Part shown: positions 14,783-26,440 of the stretch, piece after piece
How positions within the stretch are numbered: the first letter of the stretch is position 1
Layout of the letters: every line of letters begins with the position of its first letter
NCBI GenBank assembly: GCA_025558095.1
Contig: JAIVFI010000005.1
Coordinates: 434,001-498,000, forward strand
Source: Hyaloraphidium curvatum
Taxonomy: Eukaryota > Monoblepharomycota > Hyaloraphidiomycetes > Hyaloraphidiales > Hyaloraphidiaceae
Length of the DNA: 64,000 nt
Direction: 5' to 3'
Program-made: the position numbers and the translations under genes
The notes under the pieces: model-generated
The model's input: the letters and a program-made list of their open reading frames with translations, nothing else
Databases searched by the model: none
Told to the model about the DNA's origin: nothing

Positions 14783-17616
14783 TTACACTTCCGGCGCAGC
14801 GGCTGCTTGCGGATCGGAGGTTTCATCTTCGGCCGCCTGCGGAGCGAGTCTCGACCGCCCGGCCAGACGGCGAGAAAGTGCCTTGTAGATGCGATAATCC
14901 TGGTCGGCAGAGGCGAAAACGTCGGCCAACGGCTCGGTCGAGCACAATCCGGTCGTACCTTCTTGGAGACGCTCGGGCCGACCTTCGCGAAAGCCGCCTC
15001 GAAATGCCTGTGACAAACCGACAGGGCGGCCGGATGCACCTCGCCCGTCACGGCCAGGTCCGGAAACTCGGATCTCAAGGCGTTCATCGCGGCCTCCCTG
15101 ACGAGGGCCGCGAGATCGGCGCCGCTGCAAGAAAGCGGGTGAGCGGCCTGCCCGCCTGCGCAACGCCACCCTCCGTACCAACCTGAAGCCATCGCATCGC
15201 GGATCGGACGCCAGCTGCACCAGGTCCACCTCGGCATCCAGCGGGGTCGTGCGCGTGACGGTCCTGAGGATCTCGACGCGCTCCTGCGCGTTCGGCAGGT
15301 CGACGTAGAGGACCCGGTCAAGGCGGCCTGGGCGGAGCATGGCGGGATCGATCATGTCGGGCCTGTTCGTGGCCGCAATCACGAAGACACCGCCGCGAGA
15401 TGTCATCCCGTCGAGTTCCGTGAGCAGCGTGTTGACCAGCCTGGCGGTGGATTGCGACTGCCATGTGATCGCAGTCAGGCCAGGAACGCACCAGCCAAAG
15501 GCACGCCACCCACATCCGACTCGCCGGATCTCGTCGGCGCGAGCGCGTCAAGCTCGTCGAAGAAAATGATGCACGGCGCCGACGCCCGGGCGCGCAGGAA
15601 CACCTGGCGGATGGCGCGCTCGCTCTCGCCAACGTACTGAAGGGAGCTTAGCAATCTGGCGGTCTCCAGAACGAGCAGAACGAGCAATCCCACCTTGTTG
15701 AGCAGCTCGGGCCCCTTGACGCTGAGGAAATTGCTGTGGCTCTCGTTCGCGACGGCCTTTGCCAGGAGCGTCTTGCCGCACCCGGGCGGCCCGTACATGA
15801 GGACGCCCATGGGCGCGACGATGCCGACGCTCTTGAAGAGCTCAGGGTGGCGGATCGGCTCCACCACCGACATCCGCAGCTCCTCCCGCACCGCGGTGAG
15901 GGCACCAATGTCGTCCCAGCTAATGTCCGGCACGGTCGCGAAGCCCTCGCGCTTCGACGAGGGCTGCACCTTCTTGACCGCCTTGAGAAAGTCCTCCTCC
16001 GTCACGGCGAGCGGTGCCAGCTCCGCCTCGGTCAGCGGTTCGGGGTGCGTCCGGAGAAAGTGCTCCACCAGGTCCCCGGACGCGTCACCCGCCGCAGCCC
16101 CGCTGGAGTCAATGTCCATCGCGGCTTCCCCGCCCAGGACCTGCCGGTAGATCCTTCCCACGGCCTCCGAGCCGGCCTCGGAGCACAGGCTCACGAGGTC
16201 CGCGCCGACGTAACCCGGCGTGATCTTTGCCAGCCTGTCCAGGAGCACCTCGGGCGCGACCCCGCCGCCCAGCTTCATCCGGCTGCACAGCACCCCGAGG
16301 ATCCTCCTCCGCCCCGCCTCGTCGGGGATGCTCAGCGCCATCTCCCTGTCGAACCTGCCTGCCCGCCTCAGCGCGGGGTCGAGGGCGTCGGGGCGGTTGG
16401 TGGCGCCAAGCACGATGACGGGCCGGCCGTCGGTGCGCTCCGGGTCCATTTCGTCCATGCAGGTGAGGAACTGGGCGACCATGCGGCGCTCCATCTCCCG
16501 CGTGGCGTTTTCGCGCTTGGGGCACATGACGTCGATCTCGTCGAAGAACAGGATGGCGGGGGCGAGTTCCTGCGGCAACGGAGTGAGAAGGGCGGTCCGC
16601 GCAGGGGCACGGCCGTCGCAGCACACCTTTGCCTCGTCAAAAATCTCCCGTATCCGCTTCTCCGACTCGCCGCTCATGCCGCCGACCACGCTCGGCCCCG
16701 AGATGTTGATGAAGGGCACCCCCAGCTCCCCCGCGATGGCGTTGGCCAGCAATGTCTTGCCGCAACCGGGCGGCCCGTACAGCAGCACTCCCCGGGGCGG
16801 AGTGATCCCCAAATGCGTGTGGATCTCCGTGTGCTGGAAAGGGAGCAGGATGACGCGCAGGATCTCGGGGATGAGGTTCTCGATGCCGCCCATGTCGCGC
16901 AGCCGCGTGGTCGGCGGAGGGTGCTTCGCGGCCAGGTTGGCGCGGCTCTTTGCCGAGGGAAGCGCCCCGGGCTCCCTCTGCCGCCGTGCCTCGCGCCGCG
17001 GGGCGGAGTTGGGCGCCGAAGCCGGGGGAAGCCCGGAGCCGGGCGGGCTCGGGGTGCTCGTCCGTGCTGGGGCGGGCGCCACGGGGTCCGGGCCATGTCG
17101 TATCAAGTCCGCAGCGCCCACCGCCGGCTCCTCCGGCCCGTCAGCCGCCGGAGCGGCCTCGCCGTCGATCTCCACGGCGTCGGGGCCCTCGTCCCCGCTG
17201 GGCGGCTTCGGACCGGGCGAGCCCGCAGCCGGCCCCGCCCTGGCGTACATGCCCATCAGCGACCTGTTGAGCATGTCGGCGCCCTCCCGCGGCCTGTCCA
17301 GCTCCGCGCCCGAGTCGTCGTCCGAGGCCGATGCGCCGTCCGAGGCGTCCGCCGGGGGGCCCACGCCCAGCGCCGCCTCCACGGCGGCCCGCAGCGTGCG
17401 GTCCGGCTTGCGCTTCAGCGACGGGTCTGCGCGGCGCACGGCGGCGAGCGCGGCGTCGACGTTGCGCGGCGGCGGCGCGGCCTGCGCGACGAGGAACGCG
17501 ACGCGGCGCGCGAGCGACGCCGACAGCGACGCGCGCTTCTTCGCAGCGCCCGCGCCGCGCTCGTCGGCCGGCTTGCGCTTGCCCGCCGGGTGCGCGAACC
17601 GGAACCCGTCCTCCAT
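14783..17616 (-). CDS. NVL: NVL/Rix7-type double AAA ATPase, pre-60S ribosome remodelling
   Basis: NVL/Rix7 is a nucleolar unfoldase that strips assembly factors from pre-60S particles. Both AAA cassettes are intact. D1 has GPPGCGKTLLANAIAGEL and ILFFDEIDVM. D2 has GPPGCGKTLLAKAVANES and IIFFDELDAL, plus the arginine-finger segment MLRPGRLDRVLYVDLP. A 57-bp in-frame intron probably interrupts D1 between EIFDEAK and ELAPAILFF (about 16570-16626), because the family has no insertion there. Further introns restore ESDVG-RLVNTLLTELDGM and VSKK-DYRIYKALSRRLAG. The N-terminus MEDGFRFAHPAGKRKPADE is basic and followed by an NVL-type helical domain and a low-complexity acidic linker. ATG 17616 is chosen; the frame upstream has only GTG. 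The stop TAA is the complement of 14783-14785. D1-D2 order and the FATVPDISWDDIG linker distinguish it from Cdc48. Confidence 0.92.
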
Positions 17617-18017
17617 CGCCCGCACGGCTCCCCGCGGTTATTGTTTGGATTGTTTGTGCGCGATCGGGCGCGACACCGGCCCGCTCCGCCCGACGAATCT
17701 CTTTCCGGGACTGGGTGTCGGGACCCGCGGAAGCACTTCCAAGGACTCATAATGCGTGTACAGTGCTCGTAGTCTAGCGGTCGGCGGGCTAGATCACGCT
17801 GGTGCAGCCTGGGCCACAGTGCCCGTCCCCGCGGTGCGCCTGACCCCGGTCCGACCCCCGAAGCGGCCCGACATCAGTCCCCCATTTTCTTCGCAGCACC
17901 ACCCTGCTCCCTGGATGCCACTGACGATGAGGTAGCGTGCAGGAGGGGCTTCAGGTGATCACTTTTGGGCGCGAGCGGGCGTCGCGACTCAGCCGAATCC
18001 CACAACAGACCCCCGCG
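17617..18017. promoter_or_regulatory. Divergent intergenic region between NVL and the unknown gene
   Basis: This 401-bp region separates two head-to-head genes and should contain both promoters and leaders. I saw no TATA box, no repeat and no RNA gene. Function is inferred from position only. Confidence 0.45.
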
Positions 18018-20496
18018 ATGCTCGGCGGCTCGCGCACGGCCACGTCGCCCGCGGCGGACGCCTTCAGCCGGCTGCGCGGCGGGCACGAGCCGGCGGACAC
18101 GTCGCCGCCGTCGTCCGCGCGCCGCGCGCGCCGCACCCGCCGCCACGACGACGGCGCAACAAGCGGCGCCGAGGAGCCCGACGCCTCGCCGGTCGCGCGG
18201 CGGAGGCGCACGGAGACGCATGCGCACGCGGCCCCCGCCCCCGCCCCCGCCCCCGCTCCGGCACCCGGGCTGCTCGGCGGCCTGGGCGGCTTCGCCCCCG
18301 GCTCCGGCTTCTTCGCCGGCCCGGCACCGGCCCTCGCGCCGGCAAAGGCCGGCCCCGCCGCCGGGATCTCGTTCAACTTTGTCACCGGAGAGGCCAAGGT
18401 GCTGGGCGCAGGGGATCCGTCGTCCGGGGACGGCACGGCAAGGGGCCCCGCATCGGACGTCAAGGACAGTGCGACGAGGTGAAGTCTTGCAGGTGCCGCC
18501 ATGCCACGCCGCCGCTCACCCTTTTGCATGCAACTCCAGATCCAGCCAGAGCAGGACCACCAGGTCCAAGGGCCGCGGAGCCGCCGAGGCGCACGAGTAC
18601 GAGGCAGGTTGCATCGCGGCGCACGCACGGGCCGCGCTGACGACGGACCTCCAGCCCGAGACCTTTCGCCCCTTTGGCGCAGCGAGCTCCGATAACACCG
18701 CTTCGCTCGCTTCGGTCCCGGACTCGGACCCGATCCACCTCCCCGTGCAAGACCCCGGCCCGTTCACCTCGCCCCGCGAACCCGCGTCGGACCGCGACCA
18801 CCCGGCAACCTCCAAGCGCGACAAGACTTCGAACCGCGGCCGCGCGCGGCAGAACGCGGTCATGAAGAGCAGGCAGATCCCCACCGCCAGCAGCCCGCCC
18901 CGGGCGCCGAGCCCCGAGTCCCGCAACGCGCCGCCCACCTCGTCCGAGGCGTGGATCGAGAACGAGACCCCGCGGCCCCAGGCCCAGCCCAAAGCACGCA
19001 TCGAGACGCACCAGTACATCAGCGAAGCTCCTGCCCCCGCCGAGCCGCAGCAGCCGCCCCCGCGGCGCCAGCCGTTCCGCGAGCTCCAGCCGCACGAGGT
19101 CCCCATGGCGGGCACACCCAACGCGCAGCACTCGGCGCCGCGAGGGGCCGTCATGAGCGCAAAGAAGGTCGTGGAGCAGCACAAGATCGCCGCCATCGAG
19201 CCCGATCACCAGAGGATCGCAGCCATGGTGCAGAGGCTCAACGGCCAGACCTGCCACCTGAGGGACACCCTCAAGAGTTTCCTGGCCGTGCTCGGCCTCT
19301 TCAGGCAGGACACGCTGCCTTACGACATGATCAAGGCCCACGCCATCGAAGCCGAACAGGTGTCGGCCGCGTACAACGCCACCATCGTCAGCCTCGGCCA
19401 GGAGCAGGTGCTCGCATCCCAGTGGGCTCGCTTCTTTGCCGAGATCACCGGCTTCCACCTGGCGATCGGTCCGCGCTTCCGCACCCTCATCGCCGGGACC
19501 ATGGACTCGTTCTCCCCCGGCGGGATCGACGCCTCGGCGTCGCTGGATGCGGTCGAGAAGGTCTCGCAGTTTTTTGTCGCCAAGCTCGACGCATTTGCCG
19601 CCGTCATCGAGCATGCCCTGGCCACGGCCCCGAGGCAGCAAGCTCACGGCGCCTCCCCCATGGGGACCGAGCGCGCCCCGCAGCGCGAGAATCGGCGGCC
19701 CCAGCAGCCGAACAACTCGGACTTTGGCTCCTACAAGGCGTCGCCGGCGCCGCATGCGGCCACCGGCACGCCCAAAGCCGGCCTGCGGGCGCAGGCGAGC
19801 ATGCGCTCCGCGACCCGGCCGCACCCGCCCCAACCGATGCCCGAGCCGGACTCGCAGCCGGGGCTCGATCTGCTCTCTCCGACGTCCTCCGTGGGGAGCT
19901 ACTACGAGGACGGCGAGGGCGGAATGATGAGCAAGCGGCGCAGGCGCAGCGCCGCCAACCCCGACGGATCGAGGCACTCGCGGCGCCCGCCAGCATACCT
20001 GCTCCGCACCCGCGTCGTCGTCTGGAAGATGGAGTCCGACGGGACGCCCGCAGATCCCTCCGTAATTCCCCCAAGGATGGGCACCGGCCACGCGGTCGTG
20101 CTGCCCAACCAGCGCGTGACGTGGTCGTCGGACGAGAAGGCCACAGAGTGCCTGCTGGACCTCGAGATCGCGCAGTGCTCCGTCAGGCGCACGAACCTGC
20201 CCTGGCAGAACCCGGCGCCGGGAGAGGAGGTCTCGGAGCGGGAGCGCAACGTGGTGGCGATCGCCCTGGGCTCCGAAGTCGATGGCGACAAGGAGAACGC
20301 GGCGACGACGCCGGTCAACAAGAAGCGCGGCAGGGCCGCCCTGGGAAGCCCCCACGGCCCCGCCGCTGCGGCCGAATCGGCCGCGTCCAAGGTCGTGTAC
20401 CTGATGAGGTGCTTCGATACCGCAGAGGCGGAGAAGTTCTGCAAGGTCCTCGCGGACCAGGGGGCGGCGTGGGGAGAGGAAACATCATCCGCTTGA
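18018..20496 (+). CDS. Unrecognised large protein with an FG-like/Ala-Pro N-terminus and conserved-looking helical core
   Basis: I do not recognise this protein. ATG 18018 (MLGGSRTATSPAADAF) gives a low-complexity N-terminus with an Ala-Pro run (APAPAPAPAPAPG). Then come GFAPGSGFFAGP and ISFNFVTGEAKVLG, loosely reminiscent of nucleoporin phenylalanine-glycine regions. An intron of about 60 bp (donor after GACGAG at about 18480) joins DSATR to SSQSRTTRS. The frame then stays open to TGA at 20494-20496. The basic, proline-rich middle contains no motif. Residues encoded at 19190-19620 are the only clearly globular part: alpha-helical, starting HKIAAIEPDHQRIAAMVQRL and ending FVAKLDAFAAVIEHALA. 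The C-terminal 150 residues (from YLLRTRVVVWKMESDG) alternate strands and end with a helix, TAEAEKFCKVLADQG. That could be a PH/RanBP1-like fold (weak inference). A nuclear role is possible given KKRGRAALG-type basic patches. No function is assigned. Confidence 0.6.
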
Positions 20497-20557
20497 GAAG
20501 CCATACACCGACTTAGACCGCTAGCCTCTTGCGCCTTGTAATTAGTTCGATCGAGCT

Positions 20558-21773
20558 TCACTCTTCCTTCACCAAGAGAGGGTCCCGTCCGACCTTCTGC
20601 GGCGCGAGAACCTCGCGGATCCTGCGCGCACCGGCGGAGGCCGTCGGCACGGGGACCGTGGCACCGGCAGGGAAGCATTCGCCGCGCCAGGTTTTGCGGA
20701 TAGCATCCCGAATCTTGACGACCTTGTTCTTGGAGCCGGGGACGGCGCCCTTGACGTAGAGCACGTTCAAGTGGTTGTCGATCTTGATCACCTGAGAAAC
20801 CGTGAGCTACTCGGCCTCGAAGAAAACGCGGGCGATCCCACCTTGAGACTTAGAGCAACGCTGCTCTTGTTCCCCATCTTGCCCGCCATCTTCTTCCCCT
20901 TCCAGACCCTCCCGGGATCCTGGTTCGCTCCAATGGAACCCCCCGACCGGTGCTTGAGAGAGACACCGTGCGAAGCCGGGAGACCCTTGAAGCCCCAGCG
21001 CTTCATAACACCCTGCGTCCCCTTGCCTTTGCTGCGGCCCTTGACATCGACATATTGCCCCGCGACAAAGTGCGCCGCCGTGAGTTCGGTGCCTGCCGCC
21101 TTCTTAGCTCTAGTCGGGTTGAGCTAACGCCAGGACACTCACCAACGGGCGGGATGGCGTCGTTCGTCACGGAGAAGCCGGCGAACACGCGCTTGGGCGC
21201 GACGCCCACGCGCTGGAAGATTCTCCTCCGGGACCGCTTGATCCGCCTCCGCGTCTCGTTCACGGCGCCAATCTGCACCAGAGTGTGCTTGCCGTCCCCG
21301 CGGGGGACGAGGTCGATCACGTGGTTGCTCTCGACCTGCAAGGAAGCGGGTGAGAAGCTGCCCGGCCACGGCGGACGAGACGCGCCGACCTTGAGCACGG
21401 TGACGGCAATTTGCTGGCCCCATTCGTCGAAGTATGTCATCATCCCCTTCTTGGTGGCGACGAGGCCCGTTCGTCGCGTCTTGGTCGGGGTGTAAACAGA
21501 CGAGACGCCCGCGCCGTCCGTGGTCGCCGCGGACACGGGGGAGGTCGAGAAATGCCTCGGCGCCCCGCAACATTGAGATGCGCATCGCTGCGGCGCGCAA
21601 GATGCGGCGTCCCGCCGTCCAAAGAGTCCATGGCACCACACGAGCGCGGAGCCGGCGGCGCCGTCCAGGCATCGCCGCCCCGCGCCCCGAGACGGGATCG
21701 CCGCGGCGAGGAGAGTCTGCGATGGCAACGCGGCGCGCAGCCATGCCGCATCACGCATCGCCGCGCGCGCCAT
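20558..21773 (-). CDS. MRPL3: Mitochondrial large-subunit ribosomal protein uL3m
   Basis: This is the bacterial-type L3 of the mitochondrial ribosome, a primary binder of 23S-like rRNA near the peptidyl-transferase centre. The core shows [18 protein letters not shown], then the L3 signature [19 protein letters not shown] with [20 protein letters not shown] and KMAGKMGN. The final exon carries [20 protein letters not shown]. At least three short introns separate these blocks. ATG 21773 begins a strong mitochondrial presequence: basic, no acids until late, [19 protein letters not shown]. It ends in RHFSTSP, a typical processing-peptidase site. The C-terminal extension after VKIRD is unusual and short. 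The stop is the complement of 20558-20560. It converges on the unknown gene, whose stop is only 61 bp away. Confidence 0.92.
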
Positions 21774-21999
21774 CGTTGGGGTGTCGTTTTCGGTAGTGGC
21801 CGCCGCCCCCAACCGCCGCACTGAATGAAGACACCGCCCGCCCGCCCGTCACCCTTCGACGAACGGTGATCTGTTGGCACGTTCACTACAGGACCTAATC
21901 ACTAGGTGCTCCCGCAGTAATGCCAAGAAAAAAGACCCCGCCCGATGGGATCCGATCACGCTGGGTCGATCTCGCCAGACCGGATCCTCGGGGCGGAGA

Positions 22000-24900
22000 T
22001 CAGATCCGCACGCGGCGCTCCCCTGGTCGGTGCTGACCGAGTTGCAGTAGCCGGGCAGCAGGATCGCCAAACGACAGGCAAGCTGTACGATTGACTGCGC
22101 GTCGCGCCCCTGGGGGCCGTCGTCGCATCGAGCGGTGACTGGGAGAACAGGCCGAAGGGCCATCCACGAAGACGGCAACTAGAACCTCGTGACATCTGAT
22201 AGGCGCGTGTGAGCAAAAGGCAGCAGACCCGACGCGGCGCCCATAACCTTGACTGACTTGCGACCGGTTCTCGAGGAACTCGTACAGGTCGCTCTGCGAC
22301 TTGTAGTCGTCGTAGTCCTCTTCATAGTCGCCGTACGGCAGCCCGTTCGGGCCGAAGCCGTAGATCCGCTCGTACTGGTTCTGGCTCACGCTGCCGTACC
22401 CATTTGCGCTCGAGAGCGCACTGTGCCCCGACTGCGACACGACCGAGCCCGGCCCCCGCGGCAGGGCGAACTTGCGCATCGCGGCCTGCGCGAGGCCAGG
22501 GTAGTCCTGGGTCCAAGCAGCGGGCGGAATGAGCGCGTTCCTGTTCATCTGGTAGTTGAAGCTGCGGGCGGAATCGATGTACGACATCGGGTCGTGCACG
22601 CTCGGCTGCATGGAAGGCAAGGGGCGGGATCGCGGGTCTGTGGAGTGTATGGGTCAGCGCCGACCGCAAATAGACACGGACATCCTTACAATCCGCCGCC
22701 ACCGGAGCCCTCGCATACTGGCCGGCGTCCCAGTACCGCCTGGTGCGATCCTCCCTCGGCTTGCGCGGCTTGCTGAACTGGATGACGCTGATCTTGAGGT
22801 TGTTGAGCGGACCTTCGGCCAGGACACCCTTCTCCTTGAAGTGCGTGAGCAGCTGATACCAAAGCGGGTGTTTGCTGAGGACTTTCGGGTTGCCCAGGAT
22901 GATGAGCCCGTACTTGGCCCGGGTGAGCGCCACGTTGAGACGACGAGGCTCGCTTAAGAAGCCAATGGTGCCGATGTCGTTGGATCGCACGCAAGACAGA
23001 ATGATGTAGTCCTTCTCCCTGCCCTGGAAGGCGTCCACGCTGGCGACTTCGATCTCCTTGTACATCTCCTTCTTCATCGTGCCATTAAACTGCATGTACT
23101 GCACGACAAAGGCGCGCTGCCCCTCGTAAGGCGTGATTATGCCGATCTGGCCGGGGGTCACACCGGACTTGAACAGCCGCGTGACGATCTTTTCGACGTT
23201 GGCGGCCTCCGTGCGGTTCAGGTACGACGTCCCCGACGACGAGATTTCTTCGCTCCCGAACGAGGCGTGGAAGAGCATCGGAAGTTCGGTGATGGGCCAG
23301 GGGAAGTCGAGGTTCTTCCTGATGCGCTCCTGCTGCGTGACGCCGTTCTGCAAGCTCCCTTCGTAGAACATGTTGGATGGGAATTCCGACAGGCACGGGT
23401 GCATTCGGTACTGGACTTGAAGGCGTATGGGCCGCACACCGAGAAGGACCAGGCGCTCGAAAAGCGACTGGTTCAGGCCCGCGCGCGCCGCCTTCTTGTT
23501 CATGATGACCGGTCCCAGCTGCTGGTGGTCGCCGACGAGGACGACCTGCTTGATCCCGAGCACGAGCGGAATCAAGCACTCCGGCTCGGCCGCTTGCGTA
23601 GCTTCGTCGACGAGGGCACATCGGAAGCGAAGCTTGCTCAGACGGGGCTCCCCGGCCCCGACACAGGTGCAGCAGATGACGTCCGCGCTGTCGAGAATCT
23701 CCCTCTCTGCCGCCCTGACCAGGGACTTGTAACGTTTCTCGTCCGCAGCGCTGAGCTCTCCCAGCTCCTCGCGCAGACGGACGAGCTTCTGCAGCTCCGG
23801 ATTCGTGTCCAGCGCCCGCACCTGCTCGTGAAGCGAGAGGAAGCCTATGGACGAGTCGATGGCTTCCCTGCTCTTCGCCATGATGCGGACCACTTTGAGT
23901 CCAGTCTTGTGGATCTTCTCGGTCAGCTGGTCGACGGCCACGTTGGACGGCGCGACGACCAGAACTTGTCCGCTGCCCTGCTTCGCCAGGTGGTAGACGA
24001 TGGTCGCAGATGTCACCGTCTTTCCCGTGCCGGGCTAACGGAGACGAAGGGCCCGCAATCAACGGAGGCTCGACAGGAAATGAAGCGCGGCGAGGCTTAC
24101 CGGACCCTGGATGAGAGACAATGGCTTCTGCAGCACGCTCTTGACCGCGTAAACTTGAGAGTGGTTCAGCTCCGGCAAATTCGGCGCCGAGAACCGCTTC
24201 GGCATTTGCGCGCGGATCGCCTGCGGCTCCACGTCGTGACCCAAAATCCGGTGGTAGATGTAGCCGCTGATGCAGGTCTCATCGACCGCAAAGGAACGCA
24301 GCGCCGCCTGCATGCGGTCGTAGGGCGTAGACTTCCACACGAAGTCGACCGTGAAGTTGTGCGTGCAGTCCGTAGGCGCTTTGTCGGCCCGCCGCAGCTC
24401 CAGCCCAACCTCGTCTGACATGTCTACGGAAGAGTGAGCGCAAAGCGGGGCGGTGATGGTCACACAGCAACGCACTGTTTGGAATCTTGACCACGTTGCC
24501 ATTCCCTTCCCATGGCGCGTGCAACTCGCCGCGGTACTTGAGAACCAGCTCGTCCCCGACAGCCAGCTTGATGTCCCCCTGCTCGAGCTTGGGTAGCAGG
24601 AAGTAGGCAACCCGCTTCATGTTCAGGCCCATGTCCCAGCGGACCACAACGTCGTCCTGCGTCTGCGACTCCTTCGTGCGCTGGTCGTAGTCGGCCTCGA
24701 GCTTCACCAAGGGTGCCAGGATGTTCTGGTACTGGTAGCCGTCCTCATAACGAAGGAGGGCCGGCTGCGGCTCATCGTCGATCCCCGGCTTCTCCAGATC
24801 TTCCACCGTCGCTTCGGAATTCTCCCTCCACAGCTCCTCGAGCTTCGTGATCTGGCTGTTGGTGATGTGGCGCGCTCGGAGCTGCTCCTGCTCCGAAGGC

Positions 24901-25568
24901 ACCTTCACCAGCCAAGGGAGAAAAGCACGGTCCTCAATGAGCGGCGACCACTGTGCTAGATCCCAGTTCATGTCCTTGGTCGACGGAATGGCAGCGCACG
25001 GTTGCCTGAAAACACGTCATCAAGAGAAGTCAATTCCCAAGGGATGCCGGGGCTCACCGGCAGAGCAGCACAACCACGGTGTCTTTCTTGGCCGGGATGA
25101 ACCCGAGGAGAAAGACGTTGCGACAGCCGCAGTTGTAGCATTCGAGCAGCGTCTCCCCCAGCGGCGACTCCGGGTGGAGAGAGACCTCCTTGTGCTTCGA
25201 CTTCACGAGGTGGTTTATGATGTGGGACCCGCTCGTGCTGCCCCGGCCGTTGCAGAAGTACTTGGAGCAGGTCGCGCACTTGACCACCGACGAAGCCGTG
25301 TGGATCCCGCAGTACCTGGATCCCCGAACCGGCAAGCGCTCGAGCCAGCTTCCAAAGAGAGATCCGAAAGATCTTACCTGCAGGCATGGGCCGGGAGATC
25401 CTTCCAAGCGTCCTCATCCCGCACCAGATCGAGTTCGTCTCCTTCGTTCAGCCGCAGCCCGTTCAAGCGGTCCGAGATCTCTCCGTAGCCACCGCCCATA
25501 ACCGAGCTCCTCCCATCGTCGTACCGCGAGCCATCGTCGGGCTGGCTTGCTATATCATCGCGGTCCAT
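22000..25568 (-). CDS. UPF1: UPF1 RNA helicase, nonsense-mediated mRNA decay
   Basis: UPF1 is the ATP-dependent 5'-3' RNA helicase that triggers nonsense-mediated decay. ATG 25568 ([19 protein letters not shown]) is preferred; an upstream ATG at 25739 would run through the neighbouring NTF2 gene. The zinc-binding CH domain follows: [33 protein letters not shown] and [17 protein letters not shown]. Superfamily-1 helicase motifs are complete: [13 protein letters not shown] (restored by an intron inside the Walker A), [50 protein letters not shown] and [17 protein letters not shown]. The tail has SQ dipeptides ([20 protein letters not shown] and NRSQVSQ), as in UPF1 proteins phosphorylated by SMG1-like kinases. 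Splicing at [19 protein letters not shown] links the helicase to the tail. The exact 3' end is uncertain: the frame continues to 22000, but an additional intron after NRSQVSQ near 22250 could end it elsewhere. Confidence 0.93.
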
Positions 25569-25645
25569 CCGGGGCCTGCCGTGCGAGAAACGACGAAAGG
25601 GTTTGCGGCGGCCCAGCGGCGGCCTCACTGACGCGGATTCCGACC
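25569..25645. promoter_or_regulatory. Compact bidirectional promoter region, UPF1/NTF2
   Basis: Only 77 bp separate the two start codons of these head-to-head genes, so their core promoters and leaders must overlap or lie partly in coding sequence. No core motif is evident. This is inferred from gene positions. Confidence 0.5.
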
Positions 25646-26260
25646 ATGGCCGACCCGGCAGGTACTCGGAGCTGCGGGAACGATGCGATCCGTGCTTTAC
25701 GAGCTCTGTTGGTCGGGCAGCAATCGCCTCGAGCTTCACGACGTACTACTATGAGCTCTTCAAGACGGACCGGTCGCAGCTCAGGGGTCTCTACGTACGC
25801 GTTTGCTCGGCAAGACGCGTGCCGTCGCGTCTGATTTGTGGCTCCGACAGAAAGAGAACTCGATGCTGACGTGGGAAGGGCAGCAGGTGCTGGGCGTCGA
25901 CCGAATCGTGGAGAAGCTCGTGGTACGACGCGACCCTTCTCCCTCCTGGAAAGCGGCTCAGACAACGGCCATCGCCAGTCTCTTCCTTTTGCGCAAATCC
26001 AGCACAAGATTACGTCCTTGGATGCCCAGCCCTCGAATCCTGAGGGCACGGGGATGATTGTGCTCGTCACCGGCCAGCTGCTGGTACGGCCGCCGATCGT
26101 TTCCGGACCGGGATCCAGGGGAGCTGACCATGGCTTGCGGGGCCGTCGGCGCCAGGTGGATGGGGAGTCGAACCCCATGAACTTTTCCCAGGCGTTCCAG
26201 CTCGTGTCCCAGGGACCGAACCAGTTCTTCCTGTTCAACGACATTTTCCGGCTGAATTAG
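25646..26260 (+). CDS. NTF2: Nuclear transport factor 2 (RanGDP importer)
   Basis: NTF2 is a small homodimer that carries RanGDP into the nucleus through FG nucleoporins. Five exons splice to about 124 residues, the normal family length: MADPA-AIASSFTTYYYELF, KTDRSQLRGLY, KENSMLTWEGQQVLGVDRIV, SLPFAQIQHKITSLDAQPSN, GMIVLVTGQLL-VDGESNPMN and FSQAFQLVSQGPNQFFLFND. The stop is TAG at 26258-26260. All four introns begin GTAC (GTACTC, GTACGC, GTACGA, GTACGG), a donor start seen less often elsewhere in the window. The Ran-binding hydrophobic pocket and the conserved GQ and SQ positions are present. Identification is certain. Confidence 0.97.
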
Positions 26261-26440
26261 TTGGTTTCTTCTCCTTGACCGCCTGCCTCTACAACGCTCA
26301 TGGAACCTGCCCTTCGCAGCGGTTGATCTATACTATACCACGGTCAAGCATACCCATGTTGCCTGCAGAGGCCGAGCGCTCCCATTGGAGCCTTCGGTCT
26401 TTGCACGGACGTTGTATCGCCGGCAGGTGCGCCCTTCTGG

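Noticed and set aside
15736-17772. 678-codon frame on + and a 510-codon frame at 16220-17752
   Set aside because: Both are antisense to NVL, whose AAA motifs are complete on the other strand. They arise from high GC content and have low-complexity Arg/Ala/Pro composition.
17760-17870. Possible tRNA-like hairpin stretch downstream of GTAGTCTAGCGG
   Set aside because: The 5' bases recall a tRNA D-arm, but no anticodon arm, T-loop GTTCGA motif or matching acceptor stem could be built.
18460-20355. 631-codon frame on the - strand
   Set aside because: Antisense to the unknown gene at 18.0-20.5 kb. Composition is Arg/Gly/Leu-rich without motifs. The + frame has a plausible intron, an acidic/basic balance and a folded core.
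25374-25739. Upstream ATG 25739 for UPF1
   Set aside because: It would place UPF1 coding sequence over the NTF2 start and first intron. ATG 25568 gives a normal N-terminus.
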